Shown: positions 42,488-51,073 of the stretch, in pieces | How positions within the stretch are numbered: position 1 is the stretch's first letter | Layout of the letters: the number at the start of each line of letters is the position of its first letter | Assembly: GCA_963824225.1 (NCBI GenBank) | Contig: CAWGOF010000003.1 | Location: 2,294,001 to 2,358,000 of the forward strand | DNA: 64,000 nucleotides | Origin: CAWGOF01 sp963824225 | Lineage (GTDB): Bacteria > Acidobacteriota > Polarisedimenticolia > Polarisedimenticolales > Polarisedimenticolaceae | Reading direction: 5' to 3' | Made by a program: the position numbers and the translations under genes | Notes under the pieces: model-generated | Told to the model about the DNA's origin: nothing | Database searches by the model: none | Seen by the model: the letters and a program-made list of their open reading frames with translations, nothing else

Positions 42488-43687
42488 ATGGGAGCTCGAG
42501 CGCAACAGGCCGACGCGAGCCTCAAAGGAAGCGTACGGCTCGGTAGCTACTTGAGACGTTTGCGCAGCGGCTACGGATACTCGTTACGCCGCGTCGAAGA
42601 ACGTGCCCGCGCCGAGGGCGGAGAGATCGACAACTCGCAGCTCAGTCGCTACGAGAAGGGCATCTGTTATCCGTCGTTCGACAAGCTGCGGGTCCTGGCA
42701 AACGTGTTCAACGTTTCGATCCAGTCGTTCTCCGACATCGTCGACCTCGAGGAATACGAGGCGCTCAAGCCCGAATCCGGCGCGCCGAACGAGCTGATCG
42801 ACCACGGCGTCGCCGCGATGAAGGCCGGAGACAACGGTCGTGCGTTCGCCCTGTTCGAGCGAGCGATCGAGCTGTTGCTCGATGCCGAAGGCGTCGCGGG
42901 GACGGAAGAGCTCCTCGGGCTCGCTCGGATCAATCAGTCCGCCGCCCTGATCCGGCTCGGGAAGCTCGCGCTCGCCGAGCAAGAGCTCCGCGCCGCCCTT
43001 CGTCTGGCCCAGCGCCTCGAGCCTTCGCTGCAGGCGCGCGCGCTGCTCGCGCTCGCCGGCACCCACGCGGACCAAGGCGACTATTTCCTCAGCGAGATCG
43101 AGGCCGATCGCGCGTATCAGATCGCGCGCGAGCACTCGCTGACTCGGCTGGCGGCCAAGGCGGTCGGAGCGCAGGCGCGCGTGCTGCTCGACAAGTGTCG
43201 ACACGCGGAGGCGCTCGAGCGCTATCGCGAAGCGGCGCGGCTGCACGTCGATTGCGGCGACGGCTACGAGGGGCTGCGGACGAAGATCATGACCGGCGCG
43301 TGCTACGTCGGGCTCGGCAAGTCGCGCGAGGGCATGCGCGTCCTGCGAGAGACGCTGACCGAGGCGCGGGCCGCCGGGCATCGACGCCTCGAAGCTCTGG
43401 CGTGGAGCAATCTGGGCGAAGCGTATTACCGAACGGGCGATTATCCGCGTGCGCGGGGCTGCTTCCGCGAGTCGGACGGGTTGGCTCTGCACGCCAGCGC
43501 GAAGCATCCGGACCTTCTGTTCATCAATGCGTACTACGAGTGGCGGATGGCAGCCGGAGAGGCGAATCCGACACGCGAGAAGATCGCCTTTGGCCGGCTG
43601 AAAGCGTTGCGCTCGAGCCTCGAGCGTCGGTTCCCCGAGGTCGAGGCGTTCGACGAATACGTCGAGAGGGGACACGGTCATGCGTAG
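42488..43687 (+). CDS. XRE-type HTH regulator with C-terminal TPR repeats
   Basis: 399 residues. Helix-turn-helix of the Cro/C1 class at about 18-82 (LGSYLRRLRSGYGYSLRRVEE, DNSQLSRYEKGICYPSFDKL), then at least six TPR-like helical pairs (about 100-370; GRAFALFERAIELL, KLALAEQELRAALRLAQ, LAWSNLGEAYYRTGDYPRA). This is the architecture of the RRNPP peptide-sensing regulators of Firmicutes, also seen in other TPR-sensor regulators. It overlaps the start of an exported-protein gene by 8 bp. It has a 114-bp gap shared with the divergent kinase. The ligand is unknown. Confidence 0.87.
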   Translation: MGARAQQADASLKGSVRLGSYLRRLRSGYGYSLRRVEERARAEGGEIDNSQLSRYEKGICYPSFDKLRVLANVFNVSIQSFSDIVDLEEYEALKPESGAPNELIDHGVAAMKAGDNGRAFALFERAIELLLDAEGVAGTEELLGLARINQSAALIRLGKLALAEQELRAALRLAQRLEPSLQARALLALAGTHADQGDYFLSEIEADRAYQIAREHSLTRLAAKAVGAQARVLLDKCRHAEALERYREAARLHVDCGDGYEGLRTKIMTGACYVGLGKSREGMRVLRETLTEARAAGHRRLEALAWSNLGEAYYRTGDYPRARGCFRESDGLALHASAKHPDLLFINAYYEWRMAAGEANPTREKIAFGRLKALRSSLERRFPEVEAFDEYVERGHGHA

Positions 43688-44345
43688 GATTGAACGACTC
43701 GTCGTCGCCTGCGGCGCTGCGGTTCTGGCGGCCGGGGCGCTAGCGGCCGCGGGGCGCACGACCGCGATGCCGCCGCGCTATTCCCCGAGTAGCCTCGATG
43801 GCCCGCTCGTCCAGCTCGACAACGCGGTCGACGGCCGCACGTGGGCCGTGTGGGCGTTCCGCAACGGCGCTGAATACGACCTCGCGCTCTCGTTCGTCGA
43901 CTCGAATGGCGGTTGGCACGTGCCGAGTTTGGTCGGCGAAGGCGACCGTCGCAACCAGACGCAGCCGACGCTGGCGACCGATGCGAAAGGTACCGTCTAC
44001 CTGGCGTTCGTCGACGGCCCCGAGCGACGACTGCTGATGTCGGCGCTCGTCGCTGGCGAAACCACATGGTCTCCGCTGGTGACTCTGAGCGCTCCCGACG
44101 AGCGGGCGGCGAAGCCCGTCCTCAGGGTCGTCGGTGAACGGCTGGTCGTGGCTTACCTGGTGGCGGGAAAGCTCCAGGTACTCGACTTGGCCCTCGCCAG
44201 CCTGCCGGAGGCCGGGAAGCTGCCGGAAGGTGTGTCCGAGGGGCCCGATCCGTTCGACCGGCAACCTCCGCCGGAGGACACACCGGATCCGCCGGTGCCC
44301 CCGCCGTCGAACGAGGGCGATACGAAGTCGCCGACCCCGCGCTAG
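43680..44345 (+). CDS. Exported protein of unknown function, coupled to the XRE-TPR regulator
   Basis: 221 residues. Signal peptide of about 25 residues (VVACGAAVLAAGALAAAG). The middle (about 40-175) repeats short beta units (TWAVWAFRNGAEYDLALSFVD, GTVYLAFVDGPERRLLMSAL, RLVVAYLVAGKLQVLDLAL) that resemble blades of a sialidase/BNR-like propeller, but too few for a complete one. The last 40 residues are Pro/Asp/Glu-rich and disordered. No catalytic motif. GAGAGGGG precedes ATG; the start lies inside the end of the regulator gene. It converges with the PLP enzyme gene with a 4-bp overlap. Confidence 0.72.
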   Translation: MRRIERLVVACGAAVLAAGALAAAGRTTAMPPRYSPSSLDGPLVQLDNAVDGRTWAVWAFRNGAEYDLALSFVDSNGGWHVPSLVGEGDRRNQTQPTLATDAKGTVYLAFVDGPERRLLMSALVAGETTWSPLVTLSAPDERAAKPVLRVVGERLVVAYLVAGKLQVLDLALASLPEAGKLPEGVSEGPDPFDRQPPPEDTPDPPVPPPSNEGDTKSPTPR

Positions 44346-45499
44346 CCCAGCGCTCGAGCGAGATCCTCGATCAGGTCGGCCGAGTCTTCGAGGCCGATCG
44401 ACAGGCGCAGCATGTCGTCGGACACTCCCATGCAGGCGCGGCCCGCCGCGTCCTGATGTCGATGGGACATGCGCGCCGGGATCGAGACGAGCGATTCGAC
44501 GCCGCCGAGACTCCCGGCCCGTGAGAACAGGCGCAGCCGATCGTGCACGGCGCGCGCTCGCGCATCGCCACCGCCGACGGTGAACGAGACCATTCCGCCC
44601 GGTCCGGTCATCTGTCGGCGAACGATCTCCCGATCCGGATGATCTTCCAGTCCGGGATACAGCACGCGCTCGACTCGCCGGTGCGCGGCGAGGAACCGCG
44701 CCACCTCGGACGCTCCTCGACAGTGGGCCTCCATCCGCACGGCCAGCGTTCGGACGCCGCGCAGGAGCAGGAACGCGGAGAACGGGTCCATGATCCCGCC
44801 GAGCGCGCGCCGGTGCTGGGTGATCTCCGACACGAGCTCGCGTCGTCCGGCAACGACGCCTCCGATCAGGTCGCTGTGCCCGCCGAGATACTTCGTCGCG
44901 CTGTGGATCACGAGATCGACTCCGAGCTCGATCGGTCGCTGCAGGATCGGAGTGGCGAAGGTGCTGTCGACCACGGTCGTCGCGCCGGCTGCACGTGCAA
45001 CGTCCGCGGCCCGGCGTAGATCGACGACGCGCAGCGTCGGGTTGACCGGGGTCTCGAGATACAGGAGCCGGCAACCGGCGATGCGCGCGGGCTCGAGCCC
45101 GGCGATCTGCTCGAGACCCACGTGCACGACCTCGATCCCGAGCGCCGGCAGCACGCGCTCGAACAGGCCCGCCGCTCCGCCGTAGAGCTCGCGCTGCGCG
45201 GCGACCCGGTCTCCGGCGCACGACAGCGCGAGAAGCGTCGTGCTGATCGCGGCCATTCCCGATCCGAAGCACGCGGCGGCCTCGGCTCCTTCGAGGAGGG
45301 CCAGGCCGTTCTCGACTTGTCGCACCGTCGGGTTCTCGTAGCGCGAGTACACGTAGCCTGATCCGCGCTCGTAGTACCTCTCGACCGCCTGTTGGTCCTC
45401 GAACACGAACGTCGACGACGGAACGATGACCGGCGCGAGCGGCCGCCCGAGATCGAAGTCGCGATCGCCGATGCGCGCGCACGTGGTTTTTTGCTTCAC
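44342..45499 (-). CDS. Cys/Met metabolism PLP-dependent enzyme (cystathionine synthase/lyase family)
   Basis: 385 residues. PLP-binding Lys203 in IHSATKYLGGHSD, YSRYENPTVRQVENGLALLEG, FGSGMAAISTTL and LETPVNPTLRVVD mark the MetB/MetC/methionine-gamma-lyase group of transsulfuration enzymes. The exact reaction cannot be told from motifs by eye. GTG at 45499 is chosen because GGAGG lies 7 bp upstream. No neighbouring methionine or cysteine gene helps; it diverges from the mraZ promoter. Confidence 0.9.
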   Translation of the reverse strand: MKQKTTCARIGDRDFDLGRPLAPVIVPSSTFVFEDQQAVERYYERGSGYVYSRYENPTVRQVENGLALLEGAEAAACFGSGMAAISTTLLALSCAGDRVAAQRELYGGAAGLFERVLPALGIEVVHVGLEQIAGLEPARIAGCRLLYLETPVNPTLRVVDLRRAADVARAAGATTVVDSTFATPILQRPIELGVDLVIHSATKYLGGHSDLIGGVVAGRRELVSEITQHRRALGGIMDPFSAFLLLRGVRTLAVRMEAHCRGASEVARFLAAHRRVERVLYPGLEDHPDREIVRRQMTGPGGMVSFTVGGGDARARAVHDRLRLFSRAGSLGGVESLVSIPARMSHRHQDAAGRACMGVSDDMLRLSIGLEDSADLIEDLARALG

Positions 45500-45570
45500 G
45501 ACTGCACCTCCGATCGAACGCTCAGTGTAGGGCCAGTTGCGAATCGCTTTAGTTTCGCCCACGAAGGGTA

Positions 45571-45599
45571 TTGACACTCGCAGATCAGCTTCCTATCAT
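45571..45599 (+). promoter_or_regulatory. Sigma-70 promoter of the dcw operon
   Basis: Perfect TTGACA at 45571, 17-bp spacer, TATCAT at 45594. Predicted start near 45606, immediately before the MraZ repeats. It gives a 160-base leader to mraZ. Confidence 0.82.
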
Positions 45600-45609
45600 C
45601 GCGGCCTGG

Positions 45610-45634
45610 TGGTCGAAAGTGGAGTAGAGTGGCC
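45610..45634 (+). promoter_or_regulatory. mraZ box: MraZ operator: three TGG repeats at 10-bp spacing
   Basis: TGGTC, TGGAG and TGGCC start at 45610, 45620 and 45630, each separated by five bases. The known E. coli MraZ site is three TGGGN repeats with 5-base spacers; period and core are the same. Placed just after the predicted transcription start, ideal for repression of the operon by its first gene product. Confidence 0.72.
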
Positions 45635-45765
45635 CTAGGCCTCTCTTCTTCACCATGGTATCGGCGCGAAACAAGGGGCGGCGGCGGCCTCGATCGCTCG
45701 TGTGGCACGGCACGGCGGTCCAGGCTCGAGCACGCACGTCTCGCTGTCCGGACGGACCGAGCGGC

Positions 45766-46206
45766 ATGTTGCGGGGAAACGCGCTCGCGCGGGTCGATGA
45801 GAAGGGGCGTCTCAAGCTCCCCGCCGGCTTTCGCTCGTACCTCGTACCGACTTTCGGCACCGACCTGTTCGTCACGAGCCTGCGGGGCGAGTCGGTGCGC
45901 ATCTACCCGATGCCGGTGTACGCGAAGCTCGAAGAGCGACTGCTCGGAGCCTCGGCGGTGAAGCCAGCGGTGACCAAGCTCCGCGCGCTGCTCAACTACT
46001 ACGGACAACCGGCGTCCCTCGACGGCCAGGGTCGTGTGCTGATCCACCCCTTGATTCGCGAGAAGGCTGGGATCGACGGGAACGTCGCGGTTCTGGGACA
46101 GATCGACCACGTCGAGGTGTGGAACCGCGCGGCGTTCGAACGACGGATGGACATGGACCCGTTGACCGACGACGACCTCAAGGAGCTGGCGTCCCTCGGA
46201 TTCTGA
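45766..46206 (+). CDS. mraZ: Transcriptional regulator MraZ
   Basis: 146 residues with two AbrB/SpoVT-like swapped-hairpin domains (about 1-60 and 75-130): MLRGNALARVDEKGRLKLP, and GQPASLDGQGRVLIHPLIR with GQIDHVEVWNR. MraZ oligomers bind the TGG repeats upstream and repress the dcw operon. The frame is open further upstream (to 45655), but homology starts at ATG 45766. It is the first gene of the operon; rsmH begins 5 bp after its stop. The leader of about 160 bases is longer than usual. Confidence 0.94.
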   Translation: MLRGNALARVDEKGRLKLPAGFRSYLVPTFGTDLFVTSLRGESVRIYPMPVYAKLEERLLGASAVKPAVTKLRALLNYYGQPASLDGQGRVLIHPLIREKAGIDGNVAVLGQIDHVEVWNRAAFERRMDMDPLTDDDLKELASLGF

Positions 46207-46211
46207 CGACG

Positions 46212-47189
46212 ATGATGGTAGCCCGCTCCCTGACCGCCCTGGCGCCGTTGCCTGAGGGCCACGTGCACGAGCCGGTGCTTCTTCAGGAGTGCGTCGAGCT
46301 GCTGCGGCCGCGGCCGGGCGCCGTGCTCGTCGACGCCACCGTGGGCGCCGGCGGCCATGCCGAGGCGCTACTCGAGCGCGTGCTCCCCGGCGGCCGGGTG
46401 ATCGGGATCGACCGCGACCCGCTGGCGCTCGAGATCGCGCGCGGGCGGCTCGAACGCTTCGGCGACGCGTTCCTGCCGGTCCACGGACGTCACGAGGAAC
46501 TGGCAGGTGCGCTCGCGCCCCTGGGACTCGGGTCGGTCGACGGGATTCTCTTGGACCTCGGCGTCTCGTCGATGCAGCTCGACGAGCCGAGCCGCGGTTT
46601 TTCCTTCCGTTACGACGGACCGCTCGACATGCGGATGGACCCGCGCGATGGGCCGAGCGCCGCAGACCTCCTGGCCTCCACGTCGGAAGACGAGCTGCGC
46701 CGGATCCTGTTCGAGTTCGGCGAGGAGCGCGCAGCTCGGTCGATCGCTCGCACGATCGTCCGGGAACGGGATCGCCACCCGCTCGTTCGAACGTCCGACT
46801 TGACCACGCTCGTCGAGCGGGTCCTCGGCCCGAGCGCACGGAGATTCCGGATCCATCCGGCGACACGGACGTTCCAGGCCCTGCGCATCGCGGTCAACGG
46901 AGAGATCGTAGGGCTGAGGCGCGCCGTACGCGGCGCGGTGGAGCGGCTCGGGACCGCGGGTCGCGTGGTCGTCGTGTCGTACCACTCCCTCGAGGATCGG
47001 GCGGTCAAGGAGGAGCTGCGCGAGCTCGCCGGTCGCTGCACGTGTCCCCCGCGGCTCCCCGTGTGTGGATGCGGAGCCGGGAGCAAGGTACGAATCCTCA
47101 CGCGCTCACCGATCCGGCCGGGCGACGCCGAGATCGAGCGCAACGCCAGAGCGCGGAGCGCCCGCTTGCGCGCGGCGGAGAAGCGATGA
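46212..47189 (+). CDS. rsmH: 16S rRNA m4C1402 methyltransferase RsmH
   Basis: 325 residues, family-normal. S-adenosylmethionine motif VDATVGAGGHAEALL (about 40-54), HVHEPVLLQEC at the start, DGILLDLGVSSMQLDEPSRGFSF, and YHSLEDRAVKE near the end, all family hallmarks (formerly MraW). Methylates N4 of C1402 in the ribosomal P site. Second gene of the dcw operon; its stop overlaps ftsL (ATGA). Confidence 0.96.
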   Translation: MMVARSLTALAPLPEGHVHEPVLLQECVELLRPRPGAVLVDATVGAGGHAEALLERVLPGGRVIGIDRDPLALEIARGRLERFGDAFLPVHGRHEELAGALAPLGLGSVDGILLDLGVSSMQLDEPSRGFSFRYDGPLDMRMDPRDGPSAADLLASTSEDELRRILFEFGEERAARSIARTIVRERDRHPLVRTSDLTTLVERVLGPSARRFRIHPATRTFQALRIAVNGEIVGLRRAVRGAVERLGTAGRVVVVSYHSLEDRAVKEELRELAGRCTCPPRLPVCGCGAGSKVRILTRSPIRPGDAEIERNARARSARLRAAEKR

Positions 47190-47578
47190 GGCCGGCCGGC
47201 GAAGCGCGGGGCTGGCGGAACCGGCCCCTCGTGCGCGAGCCGGACTGGACGGGCGCGCGCTCGCTGTGGCGCGTGCTCGGCGGACTGGCGATCGCGCTCT
47301 CGCCCGCCGTCGTGTGCGTCGTCGAGCAGAACGAGTGCCTGCGCGTGTCGTACGAGCTGAGCACGGCTCGGGCGGAGCAGGATACGCTGCGCAAGGAAGA
47401 GCAGCGGCTGCGCGTCGAGCGCGCGCGGCTCGAGAGCTACGCGCGCATCGAGACCTGGGCTCTCGACGAGCGCGGCCTCGCCGCTCCGACGGCGCGTCAG
47501 GTGATCGTGCTCCCGGTGGGAGACGGCGCCGAGCCCGAGCGTCTTCTCGCCAGCTGGATGGCTCATGACGCGCACTAA
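47186..47578 (+). CDS. ftsL: FtsL-like cell-division protein
   Basis: 130 residues. Cytoplasmic N-terminus, one transmembrane segment (LWRVLGGLAIALSPAVVCVV, about 28-46), and a periplasmic coiled coil (LSTARAEQDTLRKEEQRLRV) followed by the typical ARIETWALDERGLAAP region. Sequence identity in FtsL is low across bacteria, so the assignment rests on topology, size and position between rsmH and ftsI. FtsL bridges FtsQ-FtsB and the FtsW-FtsI synthase. It overlaps ftsI by 14 bp. Confidence 0.83.
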   Translation: MRPAGEARGWRNRPLVREPDWTGARSLWRVLGGLAIALSPAVVCVVEQNECLRVSYELSTARAEQDTLRKEEQRLRVERARLESYARIETWALDERGLAAPTARQVIVLPVGDGAEPERLLASWMAHDAH

Positions 47579-49568
47579 CCCTCGGCGCATCGCGCTTCTC
47601 GTGGCGGTCGTCTCGACCGTCGCGGCGCTGGTCGGTGCGCGGCTGATCCAGCTCCAGGTCGTCCGGTCCGGCGAGCTGCGCCTCCGCGCCGAGGACCAGT
47701 ACCGGAGTCGCATCGTCGTGCCCGCGACCCGCGGAGCGATCCTCGACCGCAACGGGGATCCGCTGGCCATCAGCACCGAGGGCCTCTCGCTGTTCGCGCA
47801 CCCGCGCCGGGTCGAGAGCCGCGACCGCGTCGCCACCGTGCTGGCACCGGTGCTGGGCATGCCGCGCCACGAGGTCCTGGCCAAGCTCGCGTCGGACAAA
47901 CCGTTCGTGTACCTCAAGCGCCTGCTCGAGCCGGAGGTCGTCGAGCGCGTCCGGAAGCTCGGCCTGCCGATCGGAGACGACGGGGCCTTCGGCTTCGAGC
48001 GCGAGCACAAACGCGTGTACCCGCGCGGCCGGATCGCCGCGCACGTCGTCGGGTTCTCGACCCTCGACGGAGACGGCGTCGAAGGCATCGAGCGGCGGTT
48101 CGACGAGGCGCTGCGCGGCGACCCCACCGTGTTCCTCGTGCTCCAGGACGCGCGCCACGGGCGGCTGCGCGAGCGGGTCAGCGAGACCCGCCGCACGCCG
48201 AGCGACGTCGTGCTCACGATCGATCTCGCGCTCCAGTACGTCGTCGAGCGCGAGCTCGCCCGGGCGATGCGCGATACGGGCGCCGAGGCGGCGTCCGCCG
48301 TGCTACTCGACCCAGCGACCGGGGAGGTTCTGGCGCTGGCCAACCTCCCGGCGCCGGACCCGAACGTATTCGGCCGCGCCACGGACAAGGAGCGGCCGAA
48401 CCGTGCCGTGTCCTCGATCTACGAGCCGGGATCGACGTTCAAGATCGTCGCGATGGCCGCCGCCCTCGACCGGCACAGGATCCGGCCGAACCAGCCGATC
48501 TGGTGCGAGAACGGCACGTATGCCGCCCCCGGGCGCCTGATCCGCGACACGTCGCGGCACGGATCGCTGACCCCGCTCGAGATTCTCGAGAGATCGAGCA
48601 ACATCGGGATGGTCAAGATCGCTCAGACCCTGTCGCCCGGCGAGCTGTGGGAGTCGATCGTCGGCTTCGGCTTCGGCGCCAAGACCGGAATCGAGCTGCC
48701 CGGCGAGAGCCGCGGGCTGGTGCGCGATCCGGCGCAGTGGTCGGGCTTCTCCCAGGCGTCCCTGTCCTTCGGACAGGAGATCGGCGTCACTGCGGTCCAA
48801 ATGGCCCAGGCTCTGGCGACGATCGCAAACGATGGAGTCCTCGTTCCGCTGCGCATCGTTCGGGGTGTGCGTGATCCTGCCGGCACGCTGACCGCGGCCG
48901 AGCACGAGCCCGAGCATCGCGTGATCCGCGCGTCGACCGCTCGGGAGATCGGCCGGATGCTCGAGGCGGTCGTGCGCTCGGGGACCGGCGCCCGTGCCGT
49001 TCTCCCGGGCTATCGCGTCGCCGGAAAATCGGGCACCGCGCAGCGCGCCCGCGGCGCGGGCTACGCCGCGGGCGAGTACGTGGCCTCGTTCGGCGGCTAC
49101 GCCCCGGCGAGCGCCCCCCGGCTCGTGGCCCTCGTCGTGATCGAGTTCCCTCGAGGCGCGCTGCACCAGGGGGGCCAGGTCGCTGCGCCCGTGTTCGCGC
49201 GCATGCTCGGCGAGTCCCTGCGCTATCTGCGCGTCCCGCCGGACGATCTCGCGCCGCCCGAGACCGATGCCCGCGCCACACGACTGGCGGTCGCACGGCG
49301 GTCGGACGCGCGAGCCCCCGAGCCGCACCGGCCGGCCGTGACGCCCGACGGCACGGTTCCCGACGTCGTCGGGTCGAATCTCAGAGAAGCGGTCACGCGC
49401 CTCGCCCGGCGGGGCATTCGACCGATCGTCGTCGGCACGGGGATCGTCGTCTCGCAGGAGCCCGCCGCCGGCTCGGTGTACCGATCCGGCGCCGACTGCG
49501 TCCTGAAGCTCGAGGATCAGCCGCCAGCGCGCGTGAAGCCGGCTGCGGCCGGACGGGCCGCGGGGTGA
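47565..49568 (+). CDS. ftsI: Septal peptidoglycan transpeptidase FtsI (PBP3-like) with PASTA domain
   Basis: 667 residues. N-terminal membrane helix (IALLVAVVSTVAALVGARLI), dimerisation domain (RGAILDRNGDPLA), transpeptidase domain with catalytic Ser290 in EPGSTFK, SSN motif (ERSSNIG) and KSGT at 488-491. A single C-terminal PASTA domain (about 595-650; VPDVVGSNLREAVTRLARRG) is present, a feature of Gram-positive PBP2x and of several deep diderm lineages rather than of E. coli. Crosslinks septal murein; partner of FtsW downstream. Confidence 0.96.
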   Translation: MTRTNPRRIALLVAVVSTVAALVGARLIQLQVVRSGELRLRAEDQYRSRIVVPATRGAILDRNGDPLAISTEGLSLFAHPRRVESRDRVATVLAPVLGMPRHEVLAKLASDKPFVYLKRLLEPEVVERVRKLGLPIGDDGAFGFEREHKRVYPRGRIAAHVVGFSTLDGDGVEGIERRFDEALRGDPTVFLVLQDARHGRLRERVSETRRTPSDVVLTIDLALQYVVERELARAMRDTGAEAASAVLLDPATGEVLALANLPAPDPNVFGRATDKERPNRAVSSIYEPGSTFKIVAMAAALDRHRIRPNQPIWCENGTYAAPGRLIRDTSRHGSLTPLEILERSSNIGMVKIAQTLSPGELWESIVGFGFGAKTGIELPGESRGLVRDPAQWSGFSQASLSFGQEIGVTAVQMAQALATIANDGVLVPLRIVRGVRDPAGTLTAAEHEPEHRVIRASTAREIGRMLEAVVRSGTGARAVLPGYRVAGKSGTAQRARGAGYAAGEYVASFGGYAPASAPRLVALVVIEFPRGALHQGGQVAAPVFARMLGESLRYLRVPPDDLAPPETDARATRLAVARRSDARAPEPHRPAVTPDGTVPDVVGSNLREAVTRLARRGIRPIVVGTGIVVSQEPAAGSVYRSGADCVLKLEDQPPARVKPAAAGRAAG

Positions 49569-51073
49569 TGGTGCGCGTGCGCTTGTCCGAGCTCCTCGAT
49601 TCGGCGGGCATCGTGCCGCTCGCTCCGATCGGTCCGGACCCCGAGATCTGTGGCGCGAGCCTCGATTCGCGGCTCGTCGAGCCCGGCCAGATCTTCTTCG
49701 CCCTCGCGGGGCTCCGTGCGGACGGCCTCGCGTTCGTGCCCCAGGCGGTCGAGCGCGGAGCGAGCGCGGTCGTGGCCGGGGTGGCGCGCCCCGAGTGGCT
49801 CGCGCGCGACGTCGCGTGGGTCCGCGTGGACCGGCCGCGGCGCGCCGCCGCTCTGTTGTCCCGCGAGTGCTGGGGGCGTCCGGACGATTCCTTGACCGTG
49901 GTCGGTATCACCGGCACGAACGGAAAGACGACGGTCGCGTACCTGGTCCACGCGATCGCCTCGGCCTCCGGGCGCCGGGCCGGCCGGATCGGAACGGTGG
50001 GCCACGCATTCGCCGATATCGAGCGGCCGTCGGCGCGCACGACCCCCGAGGCTCCCGATCTGTACCGTCTGCTCGCCGAGATGCGCGACGAGGGCATCGA
50101 CCTCGTGTCGATGGAAGTCTCGTCGCATGCCCTGATCCAGGATCGTGTGGCGGGCGTGCGGTTCGCGACCGCAGCGTTCCTGAACTTGGGGCGCGATCAC
50201 CTGGACTTCCACGGCACCACGGCGGAGTACTTCCGCGCGAAATCGCTCCTGTTCGAGACGCTCGGCGAGGACCGCTGGGCCGTGCTCCCAGCCGACGACC
50301 CGTACGGCGCGCGTATCGCCGAGCGGACGCGTGCGCGCGTCCTGCGGTTCGGCCGGACGGAATCGGCGGAGGTCCGACTGGTGCAGGAGCACTCGAGCCT
50401 CGAAGGGTCGTCGGCGATCCTCGAGACGCCGGTGGGCTCGCTGCCCGTGCGTACGTTCCTGCTCGGCCCATTCAATCTCGACAACGTCGCCGCGGCCGCG
50501 GCGTGCGCAATCGCGGTGGGCATCCCGCCCGAAGCGATCACGGCCGGCGTGGTGTCGGTGGCCAGCGTTCCCGGACGCATGGAGCCGATCGACCGCGGTC
50601 AGCCGTTCCACGTGCTCGTGGACTACGCGCACACCGAGCAGGCGTTGCGCAACGCGGTGGGATGGCTCGTCGGCCAAGCGCGAGGTCGCGTGCGCCTGGT
50701 CTTCGGCTGTGGCGGCGACCGCGACGTGGGGAAGCGCGCGGAGATGGGCCGCGCGGCCGCCGAGTCGGGGGCCGTCCTGTACGTGACGACGGACAATCCG
50801 CGACGCGAGGACCCGGCGGAGATCCTGCGCGGGATCCGCGCCGGCGTGGCCACGGTTCGCGACGCCGAGCAGCGCACGAGCTGGATCCTCGACCGGGCGC
50901 AGGCGATCCGCACTGCGATCGAGCAGGCCGAGCCGGACGACGTGATCCTGCTCGCCGGCAAGGGCCACGAGACAACGCAGATGCTCCACGATCGCGAGGT
51001 TCCATTCGACGACCGTTCGATCGCGAAGGGCGCGCTCGGGGCCCGCGGGTGGGTCGGGGGGCCCGGTGCCTGA
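49568..51073 (+). CDS. murE: UDP-MurNAc-L-Ala-D-Glu:meso-diaminopimelate ligase MurE
   Basis: 501 residues. ATP-binding GITGTNGKTTVAY (Lys120), MEVSSHALIQDR, carbamoylated-lysine region FRAKSLLF, and DNPR at 409-412 followed by REDP, the motif of meso-DAP-adding enzymes; so the stem peptide carries meso-DAP. Mur ligase three-domain layout. ATG overlaps the ftsI stop (TGATG); GTG one codon earlier is possible. It precedes murF with an 8-bp overlap. Confidence 0.96.
   Translation: MVRVRLSELLDSAGIVPLAPIGPDPEICGASLDSRLVEPGQIFFALAGLRADGLAFVPQAVERGASAVVAGVARPEWLARDVAWVRVDRPRRAAALLSRECWGRPDDSLTVVGITGTNGKTTVAYLVHAIASASGRRAGRIGTVGHAFADIERPSARTTPEAPDLYRLLAEMRDEGIDLVSMEVSSHALIQDRVAGVRFATAAFLNLGRDHLDFHGTTAEYFRAKSLLFETLGEDRWAVLPADDPYGARIAERTRARVLRFGRTESAEVRLVQEHSSLEGSSAILETPVGSLPVRTFLLGPFNLDNVAAAAACAIAVGIPPEAITAGVVSVASVPGRMEPIDRGQPFHVLVDYAHTEQALRNAVGWLVGQARGRVRLVFGCGGDRDVGKRAEMGRAAAESGAVLYVTTDNPRREDPAEILRGIRAGVATVRDAEQRTSWILDRAQAIRTAIEQAEPDDVILLAGKGHETTQMLHDREVPFDDRSIAKGALGARGWVGGPGA

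Noticed and set aside
42488..43687. Firm assignment of the XRE-TPR protein to the RRNPP quorum-sensing family
   Set aside because: Architecture matches, but no diagnostic peptide-binding residues can be verified by eye and many non-RRNPP regulators share HTH plus TPR.
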